From Pseudanabaena sp. (GTDB lineage Bacteria; Cyanobacteriota; Cyanobacteriia; Pseudanabaenales; Pseudanabaenaceae): a DNA stretch of 64,000 nucleotides. The number at the start of each line of letters is the position of its first letter. Within the stretch, counting starts at the first letter, position 1. The notes under the pieces were generated by a model. The model saw nothing but the letters and a program-made list of their open reading frames with translations. It was not told the origin of the DNA and did not search any database. The position numbers and the translations under genes are program-made. Location: NCBI GenBank assembly GCA_003249035.1, contig QBMK01000010.1, forward strand, positions 43,707-107,706, in the 5' to 3' direction. Below, one piece after another: positions 27,847 through 34,808 of the stretch.

Positions 27847-27929
27847 AGTAATTATTCGGTCATTCTATCTTCACATTGAGTCAATCACAATCACAAGTAG
27901 AACTGGAGAACATCATGAACTTATTCACC
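27847..27929. repeat. Duplicated leader segment, copy 1
   Basis: 83 bp aligned without gaps to 28302-28384, including the ribosome binding site (AACTGGAGAACATC) and the first codons MNLFT. A third, shorter copy of the ribosome-binding part stands at 29521-29550 before hpf. Confidence 0.75.
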
Positions 27930-28004
27930 TTAATGGGGCATGGAATTTGGATGTTCTCTAAAGACAAAATCAAAGAAATCTCAGAAGGAGAATTGAAACC
28001 ATGA
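27915..28004 (+). CDS. Possible 29-residue small protein
   Basis: ATG at 27915 with GGAG 8 nt upstream, reading MNLFTLMGHGIWMF then a charged helix (KDKIKEISEGELKP), ending in TGA that overlaps the ATG of the DUF3181 gene (ATGA). The first five codons equal those of the gene at 28370 because the whole leader is duplicated. It may be a real coupled small peptide or a by-product of the duplication. Confidence 0.4.
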   Translation: MNLFTLMGHGIWMFSKDKIKEISEGELKP

Positions 28005-28303
28005 GTAGTTCCGAAACTATTGAAAAATTAGCAGCAGCGATCGCAGAAGAAGTTTATATAGACATTGCTAATTGGCACCTTTACTTAAATGATGCCCACC
28101 TACATATACCCTTAGCAGAACAATTTTACTTGTTGATGAGCGATCGCACCCCTATTAACCAACAAGTAGTCACAGATGTGTTAACTAGCATCAAGATTAA
28201 AGTTGGGGGTGGTCAACGTGAAATCCCTTTAAGCGATTTGATCCCCAAAATAGCTCAGTCAAGATTATTGGATATTCTTGAAGAATTTGTAACAAATCAA
28301 TAG
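28001..28303 (+). CDS. DUF3181 protein
   Basis: 100-residue soluble protein characteristic of cyanobacteria. The phrases LAAAIAEEVYIDIANWHLYLNDAHLHIPLAEQFY and VTDVLTSIKIKVGGGQREIPLSDLIP match the DUF3181 pattern. Function unknown. AAGGAG lies 10 nt before the ATG. It sits between phosphoketolase and the baeRF-like gene. Confidence 0.85.
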   Translation: MSSSETIEKLAAAIAEEVYIDIANWHLYLNDAHLHIPLAEQFYLLMSDRTPINQQVVTDVLTSIKIKVGGGQREIPLSDLIPKIAQSRLLDILEEFVTNQ

Positions 28304-28384
28304 TAATTATTCGAGCATTCTATCTTCCCATTCAGTCAATCATAATCACAAGTAGAACTGGAGAACATCATGAACTTATTCACT
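28302..28384. repeat. Duplicated leader segment, copy 2
   Basis: Gapless partner of 27847-27929; ends in the first codons of the baeRF-like gene. This copy overlaps the stop codon of the DUF3181 gene. Confidence 0.75.
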
Positions 28385-29512
28385 ATTGATGAATTAACCA
28401 CTTTAACCACGGGATCAAACTCGACCTGTATCTCGATCTATGCGCCAATGGAGCGTTTAGGAATCGAGACTAAGCAAAATCCGATTCGGTTAAAGAATTT
28501 GGTTCGACAAGTGGTCGAAAAATTGTTGGCGCTGGGAATGCTTGAACAGGAGGCAGAAGAGTTGCTGCAACCCATTCATGAGATAGATACCTATGACTTC
28601 TCGCAACATCAAAGCGATGGAATTGCCATTTTTCTATCTCCCAATCAATTCCGCTACTACTGTTTACCGATCGCTTTCCCTGAATTAACGGTAGTTGGCG
28701 ATCGCTTCCACCTGAAACCACTACTGCAACTAATGTCAGGGGATGGAATGTTTTCTGTTCTAGCCTTGAGCCAAAACCAAGTTCGGTTATTTCAAGGAAC
28801 CCGTTATCACCTTGATGAAGTTGAGTTAACAGATGTACCGACCAACATGGTCGCAGCCTTGCAGTACGATGATCCCGAAAAAAGCCTCCAAACACATACA
28901 GGCTCATCACAAGGCAATAGTGAGATTTTTCATGGACATGGAGCTGGCAACGAAGATCACAAAAATGATTTATTGAGTTACTTTCGCCAAGTTAACAACA
29001 GTTTAGAGTCTTTCTTGAAAACCCAGCAAGCACCGCTAATTTTGGCAGGAGTTGAATATCTATTGCCGATTTATCACGAGGCAAATACATATTCCCACTT
29101 GCTACCCGATGGTATCACTGGAAATCCAGAAAATTTGACTTTGGAAGAACTGCATACCCAGTCTTGGCAGATTGCCCAACCCTATTTCGATCTCGCCAAA
29201 GTATCAACTATTTCTCATTACGAGGAACTGATACAAGGTAGCGAAAAAACAGCAAATACTATCGAAAAAGTCGTATCTGCCGCTTATTTCCAGCGTGTTG
29301 AAACCTTGTTTGTGCCTATTGATAAAAACGTTTGGGGAGTATTCGATCCAGTGAAGAATTCCATTCAGATTCATGCTCAACAGGAAACAGGCGACGAAGA
29401 TTTGCTCGATTTAGCCGCACTACATACCCTCACCAATGGGGGAACGGTTTACGCCTTAGAACAAGGAGACGTACCTGAACATAAAGCGATCGCCGCTATC
29501 CTGCGCTATTAA
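28370..29512 (+). CDS. Bacterial archaeo-eukaryotic release-factor family protein (baeRF, family 7-like)
   Basis: 380 residues with the order of baeRF proteins: N-terminal LFTIDELTTLTTGSNSTCISIYAPMERLGIETKQNPIRLKNLVRQ, a middle domain (DGIAIFLSPNQFRYYCLPIAFPELTVVGDRFHLKPLL, FSVLALSQNQVRLFQG) and a C-terminal domain with PLILAGVEYLLPIYHEANTY and GGTVYALEQGDVP. These proteins share domains with eRF1/Pelota and are proposed to act on stalled ribosomes. Context with a ribosome hibernation factor one gene downstream agrees. It is preceded by a duplicated leader with GGAG. Confidence 0.8.
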   Translation: MNLFTIDELTTLTTGSNSTCISIYAPMERLGIETKQNPIRLKNLVRQVVEKLLALGMLEQEAEELLQPIHEIDTYDFSQHQSDGIAIFLSPNQFRYYCLPIAFPELTVVGDRFHLKPLLQLMSGDGMFSVLALSQNQVRLFQGTRYHLDEVELTDVPTNMVAALQYDDPEKSLQTHTGSSQGNSEIFHGHGAGNEDHKNDLLSYFRQVNNSLESFLKTQQAPLILAGVEYLLPIYHEANTYSHLLPDGITGNPENLTLEELHTQSWQIAQPYFDLAKVSTISHYEELIQGSEKTANTIEKVVSAAYFQRVETLFVPIDKNVWGVFDPVKNSIQIHAQQETGDEDLLDLAALHTLTNGGTVYALEQGDVPEHKAIAAILRY

Positions 29513-29547
29513 ATAATTCGTAATCACAATTAGAACTGGAGAACATC

Positions 29548-29904
29548 ATGCAAATCAAAATCCATACTGGACATAACATTGAAGGTCACGAAGCATTAGC
29601 CACTCAGGTTAGTGGTGTAGTGGAAGAGAGCCTAAGCCGATTTAGCGATCGCATCAGTCATGTTGATGTCCACCTCAGCGATGTGAACAGCGACAAGAAG
29701 GGCGGCGATCGTGATATGCGCTGCATGATCGAAGCCCGTCTCGAAGGACTCCCACCTCTTGCGGTTACCGATCAAGCCGCCACTTTGAACCAAGCTGTTG
29801 ACGGGGCTGCGGAGAAAGTGACCCACTTGCTCAAGCACACGCTTGGGCGACTAGAGCATCAATCAAGTCATCGGACTGACCCACCACTATCGCGATCGGT
29901 CTAG
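29548..29904 (+). CDS. hpf: Ribosome hibernation promoting factor-like protein (HPF/RaiA)
   Basis: 118 residues of the S30EA/sigma-54 modulation fold: MQIKIHTGHNIEGHEALATQVSGVVEESLSRFSDRISHVDVHLSDVNSDK, then a conserved MRCMIEARLEGLPPLAVT strand pair and a C-terminal helix with DGAAEKVTHLLKHTLGRL. It inactivates idle 70S ribosomes. It lacks the long C-terminal domain of long HPF, so it is a short type. It starts 35 bp after the baeRF-like gene with a copied GGAG leader, and rpe follows 23 bp downstream. Confidence 0.88.
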   Translation: MQIKIHTGHNIEGHEALATQVSGVVEESLSRFSDRISHVDVHLSDVNSDKKGGDRDMRCMIEARLEGLPPLAVTDQAATLNQAVDGAAEKVTHLLKHTLGRLEHQSSHRTDPPLSRSV

Positions 29905-29927
29905 CTGACAGTACGCCAGCAAAAAAT

Positions 29928-30611
29928 ATGAAATCAAATGTTGCCGAAATGATGATTGCACCTTCGCTCCTTGCCTCCAACCAGTCTTGCTTAGGACAAG
30001 AAGCCGAACGTGCCGAACGTTCTGGTGCGGATCGGCTACACCTTGACATCATGGATGGTCACTTCGTCCCGAATCTTTCCTTCGGGCCGCAAGTTGTCAA
30101 AGCTATCCGTCCTCTTACCGACCTTTTCTTCGACGTTCACCTGATGTGTTCCCAGCCAGAAATCCTGCTCGAACCCTTTGCAAAAGCTGGCGCGGACGAA
30201 ATAATCATTCACGTTGAACTTGGCGAACAAGTTCCATCCCTAATCCATAAAATAAAAGCCCTCGGTAAAAAAGTCGGACTCGCCATCAATCCTCCCACTG
30301 CGATCGCTTCCGTGCAACCGTTTCTCGAACAAATCGATCTGCTGCTGGTGATGACTGTCAATCCCGGATTTGGCGGACAGGCTTTTATCCCAGAATGCCT
30401 GGCAAAAATCCAGCAAGTCCAAGCTTGGCGGTGCGAAAAAGCCCTTTCCTACCGCATCAGCGTAGATGGCGGCATCAATGAACAGACCGCCGCCGAATGC
30501 GCCCACTACGGAGCGGATACATTTGTGGCAGGCACGAGCTTATTCGGTGCACCCAGCCTGAAGACAGCCGTCAAAAAAATGCGCCAGATTGTCAACGAGA
30601 ACCAACATTAG
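29928..30611 (+). CDS. rpe: Ribulose-phosphate 3-epimerase
   Basis: 227-residue TIM-barrel enzyme interconverting ribulose 5-phosphate and xylulose 5-phosphate. APSLLAS, the metal/catalytic strand LHLDIMDGHFVPNLSFGP, FDVHLM, MTVNPGFGGQAF and VDGGIN are all present. It is probably a second copy beside the Calvin-cycle enzyme, and it can feed phosphoketolase with X5P. Composition in this region is visibly richer in G+C than the 21-25 kb block. The aldolase gene follows 11 nt later. Confidence 0.95.
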   Translation: MKSNVAEMMIAPSLLASNQSCLGQEAERAERSGADRLHLDIMDGHFVPNLSFGPQVVKAIRPLTDLFFDVHLMCSQPEILLEPFAKAGADEIIIHVELGEQVPSLIHKIKALGKKVGLAINPPTAIASVQPFLEQIDLLLVMTVNPGFGGQAFIPECLAKIQQVQAWRCEKALSYRISVDGGINEQTAAECAHYGADTFVAGTSLFGAPSLKTAVKKMRQIVNENQH

Positions 30612-30622
30612 AGCAACCCGAA

Positions 30623-31651
30623 ATGAATGTCCAAAAGCTGATAGAAACCGCAAAGATACTTGTTGCTGACAATAAGGGGCTGCTAGCAATGGATGAGAGC
30701 AATCCCACCTGTAACAAGCGATTCGCAAAGTTAGGCATTCCCCAGACAGAGGAAGCCCGACGTATCTATCGAGAGTTAATTATCACTACGCCTAATCTTG
30801 GTGACTATATTAGTGGCGCGATTCTTTACGATGAAACGATTCGCCAGAAAAAGCAAGATGGCACGCCCTTTTTGCAAGTCATCACCGAAGCGGGAATCAT
30901 GCTTGGCATCAAAGTTGACATGGGTACGAAGGAGATGGCGGGTCATTCTGGAGAAAAAATTACTGAAGGTCTAGACGGATTGCGCGATCGCCTCAAGGAA
31001 TATGTTCAAATGGGTGCGAGTTTTGCCAAGTGGCGAGCAGTGATTACTATCGGCGATCGCATTCCCAGCCGAGGTTGTATCGAAGCCAACTCACAAGCAT
31101 TGGCTCGCTATGCAGCGTTGTGCCAAGAAGTTGGGCTAGTTCCCATTGTTGAACCTGAAGTACTGATGGATGGGGAACATACTGAAGAACGATGCTACAA
31201 AGTAACGGAAGAAGTCTTACATACAGTTTTTAACCACCTTTATACACAACGGGTGATGTTGGAAGGGATGATTTTGAAGCCTAACATGGTGCTTTCGGGA
31301 TTGACCTGTCCCGAACAAGCATCGGTGGATGAGGTGGCTGATACCACGGTGAACTGTCTGTTGCAAAACGTCCCTGCTGCTGTGTCGGGAATTGCGTTCT
31401 TGTCAGGTGGTCAATCCTCTGAGCTAGCCTCAGCCCGTTTGAATGCCATAAATCTAAGATTCAAATCGCGATCGCCTTGGGCTTTGACGTTTTCCTTTGG
31501 TCGCGCCATCCAGCAACCAGCTTTGGATATTTGGCAAGGCAAAGAGGCGAATGTATCAAAGGCACAACAGGCTTTGTTACATCGGGCTAAATGCAATTGG
31601 GCAGCGCGTCAGGGTGAATACAATGCTGGAATAGAGGGGACGGAAGCATGA
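30623..31651 (+). CDS. fda: Class I fructose-bisphosphate aldolase
   Basis: 342 residues taking the ATG at 30623; an upstream in-frame start (30497) would overlap rpe and adds unrelated residues. Schiff-base Lys219 in GMILKPNMVLSG, plus Asp24 (LAMDES), Lys136 (FAKWRAV) and Glu177 (VEPEV), match muscle-type class I aldolases. It joins or splits triose phosphates with DHAP; such enzymes also condense DHAP with erythrose 4-phosphate to sedoheptulose bisphosphate. The stop overlaps the next start (ATGA). Confidence 0.95.
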   Translation: MNVQKLIETAKILVADNKGLLAMDESNPTCNKRFAKLGIPQTEEARRIYRELIITTPNLGDYISGAILYDETIRQKKQDGTPFLQVITEAGIMLGIKVDMGTKEMAGHSGEKITEGLDGLRDRLKEYVQMGASFAKWRAVITIGDRIPSRGCIEANSQALARYAALCQEVGLVPIVEPEVLMDGEHTEERCYKVTEEVLHTVFNHLYTQRVMLEGMILKPNMVLSGLTCPEQASVDEVADTTVNCLLQNVPAAVSGIAFLSGGQSSELASARLNAINLRFKSRSPWALTFSFGRAIQQPALDIWQGKEANVSKAQQALLHRAKCNWAARQGEYNAGIEGTEA

Positions 31652-32274
31652 ATATCCCCCTACGCCTTTACCTGATTCGGCATGGCGAAACCGAGTGGTC
31701 GCTCGACCGTCGGCACACAGGTCTCACGGATATTCCATTGACTACAAACGGCGAGTCCGAGGCACGGGAACTCGGCAAACACCTTCGGGATATCCAGTTT
31801 TCCCATGTGCTGACCAGCCCCCTCAAACGTGCCCAACAAACCTGTGCGTTGGTCGGACTAGATCAAGTCCAGGAAATTGAGCGGGATCTGGTCGAATGGG
31901 ATTATGGCGATTATGAAGGAAAGCAATCCGTGAATATTCGCAAGGAGCGCCCGGATTGGAATGTTTTTCGGGATGGTTGTCCCCACGGTGAAACGCCCAC
32001 CCAAATTTCCGATCGCGCCGATCGACTCATCGCTCGTCTTCGCACGCTTGATGGAAATATTGCCCTCTTTTCCCACGGTCAGTTCGGCGGCGTTTTGGCG
32101 ACACGCTGGATCGGGTTAGCGGTGGATACAGCGCAGCATTTCCCCATTGGCACGGCTTCAATCAGTATTTTCGCTTTTGACTCCCACCATCCCACAGTGC
32201 CGATTATCGCCCTGTGGAATGCCGCTGCCGCTCATGTTTTATGGAATGCCTCTGCATTATCAAACAACCAATAG
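31648..32274 (+). CDS. Histidine phosphatase, Shb17-like sugar bisphosphatase candidate
   Basis: 208 residues of the histidine phosphatase (RHG) superfamily: phosphorylated His12 in RHGETEW, Arg61 in SPLKRAQQT, Glu83 in LVEWDYGDYEG and the second His143 in FSHGQ. The phrases HTGLTDIPLT, EWDYGDYEG and RDGCPHGET are, as far as I recall, close to yeast Shb17, a sedoheptulose 1,7-bisphosphatase. Its position between aldolase and triose isomerase, with overlapping start, supports a sugar bisphosphatase rather than a cobalamin phosphatase or mutase. SBP or FBP hydrolysis is an inference. Confidence 0.75.
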   Translation: MNIPLRLYLIRHGETEWSLDRRHTGLTDIPLTTNGESEARELGKHLRDIQFSHVLTSPLKRAQQTCALVGLDQVQEIERDLVEWDYGDYEGKQSVNIRKERPDWNVFRDGCPHGETPTQISDRADRLIARLRTLDGNIALFSHGQFGGVLATRWIGLAVDTAQHFPIGTASISIFAFDSHHPTVPIIALWNAAAAHVLWNASALSNNQ

Positions 32275-32283
32275 GAACCCGCT

Positions 32284-33069
32284 ATGCGTCAGAAATTTGT
32301 GATCGGAAACTGGAAAATGCATACCACTACAGCGGAAGCCATCCATCTGGCAACGGCGATCGCGACTGGCATGGTTACTGATGACAGTGTTACAGTCGCT
32401 GTTTGTCCACCGTTTCCCTATCTAGCTCTGGTTGGGGAAATCCTCAAGGGCAGTCGAGTTGCGCTCGGCGCACAGAACCTCTATCCCGCCAAAGAAGGTG
32501 CATTCACAGGCGAGGTCAGTCCCACGATGCTCCTCGATCTCGGCTGTCGGTACGTGATCCTCGGACATAGCGAGCGCCGACACATACTGGGCGAATCGGA
32601 TGCGTTTATTCACCACAAAGTACGGGTTGCTCTGGATGCTGGACTTGATGTGATTTTCTGCGTCGGCGAAACGCTAGCAGAACGTCAAGCCGATCAGACC
32701 GAAACGGTGCTCGATCGACAACTGCTTCAAGGCTTAGACGGACTCCCAGCAGCAACGTTAGCCCACCTGAGTATTGCCTATGAACCGCTCTGGGCGATCG
32801 GCAGTAGCGGACACCAAGCTACTCCTCAGCAGGCTCAGGACGCGCACACGGTGATTCGACAACGATTTGGTCAGATCTTCAGTGAGCGATCGGCTCAGAC
32901 CCTGGCAATCCACTACGGTGGTAGCGTTAATCCAAAAAATGCCGATGGGTTGCTGAGCCGACCCGGTGTGGATGGTGGACTCATCGGCGGCGACAGCCTG
33001 AACGCCGAGCCATTTTTAGCCATTGTTCAGGCTGCGATCCGTCAGACCCAACCAGTGGAGGCTGTATGA
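32284..33069 (+). CDS. tpiA: Triosephosphate isomerase
   Basis: 261 residues with all catalytic parts: Asn9-Trp10-Lys11 (GNWKMH), His95 in ILGHSERRH and the base Glu167 in AYEPLWAIG; phosphate-binding YGGSVNP and GGLIGGDSL. It interconverts DHAP and glyceraldehyde 3-phosphate. It overlaps pgi by 4 nt. Together with aldolase and the phosphatase it forms one operon segment. Confidence 0.97.
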   Translation: MRQKFVIGNWKMHTTTAEAIHLATAIATGMVTDDSVTVAVCPPFPYLALVGEILKGSRVALGAQNLYPAKEGAFTGEVSPTMLLDLGCRYVILGHSERRHILGESDAFIHHKVRVALDAGLDVIFCVGETLAERQADQTETVLDRQLLQGLDGLPAATLAHLSIAYEPLWAIGSSGHQATPQQAQDAHTVIRQRFGQIFSERSAQTLAIHYGGSVNPKNADGLLSRPGVDGGLIGGDSLNAEPFLAIVQAAIRQTQPVEAV

Positions 33070-34706
33070 CAACGATCGCCCCCCTTACCCAAAGCGTGGC
33101 ATGGCAAGCACTCAAAGTCCATTATCCGAAAGTACAGTCGTTGCATCTGCGGCAGCTCTTTGCAGACGATCCAATGCGCGGGGAGCGCCTGACTGCTGAG
33201 GCGATCGGCATCTACTTCGACTATGCAAAGCATCGCATCACAGATGAGACACTCATGCTCTTGCTGCAATTGGCGGCGGAGTCTGGTCTGCGATCGCGCA
33301 TTGATGCCATGTTTCGTGGGGAAAAAATCAATGTCACCGAAAAGCGGTCGGCGCTACACATAGCCCTACGCGCTCCCAAAGGGCAGGTCATCACTGTGGA
33401 CGGAGAGGACGTTGTGCCTGAGGTTCATGCCGTACTCGATCGGATGGCTGACTTTTCTACTCAAGTACGCAGTGGAGTGTGGAAAGGATGTACTGGCAAG
33501 CGCATCCGCAACATTGTCAATATCGGCATCGGTGGCTCTGATTTAGGTCCAGTGATGGCCTATGAATCATTGCGACACTATAGCCAGCGCGACTTGACTA
33601 TCCGCTTCATTTCCAACATTGATGGCACTGCTTTCGTTGAGGCTACCCACGACCTCGATGCGGCGGAGACCCTGTTCATCATTGCGTCAAAGACGTTTAC
33701 GACTCTGGAGACGATGACCAACGCACATACGGCGCGAGACTGGCTGCTGAATACGTTGAACCAGCCCGATGCGGTTGCCAGACATTTTGTTGCAGTCTCA
33801 ACCAACGCCGAGGCAGTGGCTCAGTTTGGCATTGACACTGCCAATATGTTCGAGTTTTGGGATTGGGTCGGCGGTCGGTACTCTATGGACTCGGCGATCG
33901 GACTTTCGACGATGATTGCCATTGGTTCCGACCATTTTCGCGCCATGCTCGATGGGTTCCATCAGATGGACGAGCATTTTCGCACGGCTCCCTTCGATCG
34001 CAACTTACCCGTGATCATGGGGCTTCTGAGTCTCTGGAACAACAACTTCTTCGATGCTCAGACCGTGGCAGTGCTGCCCTATGAGCAGTACTTAAAGCGT
34101 TTCCCAGCTTACCTTCAACAGTTGACGATGGAGAGTAATGGTAAGCATGTGACGCAGGATGGGCAAGCGATCGCCTGCCAAACTGGACCAATTTACTGGG
34201 GGGAGCCAGGAACCAATGGGCAGCACTCCTTCTACCAACTGATTCATCAGGGTACTAGGCTCATCCCCTGTGACTTCATCGGATTTGTGGAGCCGCTTAA
34301 CCCGCTTGGAACCCACCATGACGTACTTTTTGCCAATATGTTTGCCCAGTCCGAGGCACTTGCCTTTGGCAAAACGGCTGAGGAAGTCGAGGCTGAGGGC
34401 ATACCAGCCTGGTTAGTACCGCATCAAACCTTTGAGGGCAACCGTCCGTCCAGCACCATCCTTCTGGGACGGTTGACTCCAGAAGCACTGGGGAAGCTTG
34501 TTGCTCTCTACGAACACAGCGTTTTTACTCAAGGTGTCCTTTGGAACATCGACTCCTTTGACCAGTGGGGAGTGGAACTGGGAAAGGCTCTTGCTGCACG
34601 AATCATTCCTGAACTTGAAACTGAGGATAGGAACCCACTCAATCACGATAGTTCAACCAATACGCTGATTCAGCACTATAGGAAAGCTAGATTTCAGAGC
34701 CATTGA
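33066..34706 (+). CDS. pgi: Glucose-6-phosphate isomerase
   Basis: 546 residues, the length of the E. coli-type enzyme. Recognised: [56 protein letters not shown] and [11 protein letters not shown]. It converts glucose 6-phosphate to fructose 6-phosphate, the substrate of an F6P phosphoketolase. The length and sequence type differ from the short Pgi common in cyanobacteria (general knowledge), consistent with an acquired second copy. Confidence 0.97.
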   Translation: MTTIAPLTQSVAWQALKVHYPKVQSLHLRQLFADDPMRGERLTAEAIGIYFDYAKHRITDETLMLLLQLAAESGLRSRIDAMFRGEKINVTEKRSALHIALRAPKGQVITVDGEDVVPEVHAVLDRMADFSTQVRSGVWKGCTGKRIRNIVNIGIGGSDLGPVMAYESLRHYSQRDLTIRFISNIDGTAFVEATHDLDAAETLFIIASKTFTTLETMTNAHTARDWLLNTLNQPDAVARHFVAVSTNAEAVAQFGIDTANMFEFWDWVGGRYSMDSAIGLSTMIAIGSDHFRAMLDGFHQMDEHFRTAPFDRNLPVIMGLLSLWNNNFFDAQTVAVLPYEQYLKRFPAYLQQLTMESNGKHVTQDGQAIACQTGPIYWGEPGTNGQHSFYQLIHQGTRLIPCDFIGFVEPLNPLGTHHDVLFANMFAQSEALAFGKTAEEVEAEGIPAWLVPHQTFEGNRPSSTILLGRLTPEALGKLVALYEHSVFTQGVLWNIDSFDQWGVELGKALAARIIPELETEDRNPLNHDSSTNTLIQHYRKARFQSH

Positions 34707-34808
34707 ACTTAGACAGTGGAGCGTTAAGCGTATGACCGATAAACAGATTCACGATGATTCATTGAAGATTTAATTCATTTAATTCGATTTTTATTCTGGA
34801 GAAAAACT

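Noticed and set aside
30497-30622. Longer N-terminus for the aldolase
   Set aside because: Overlaps the rpe coding region and lies outside the conserved aldolase start.
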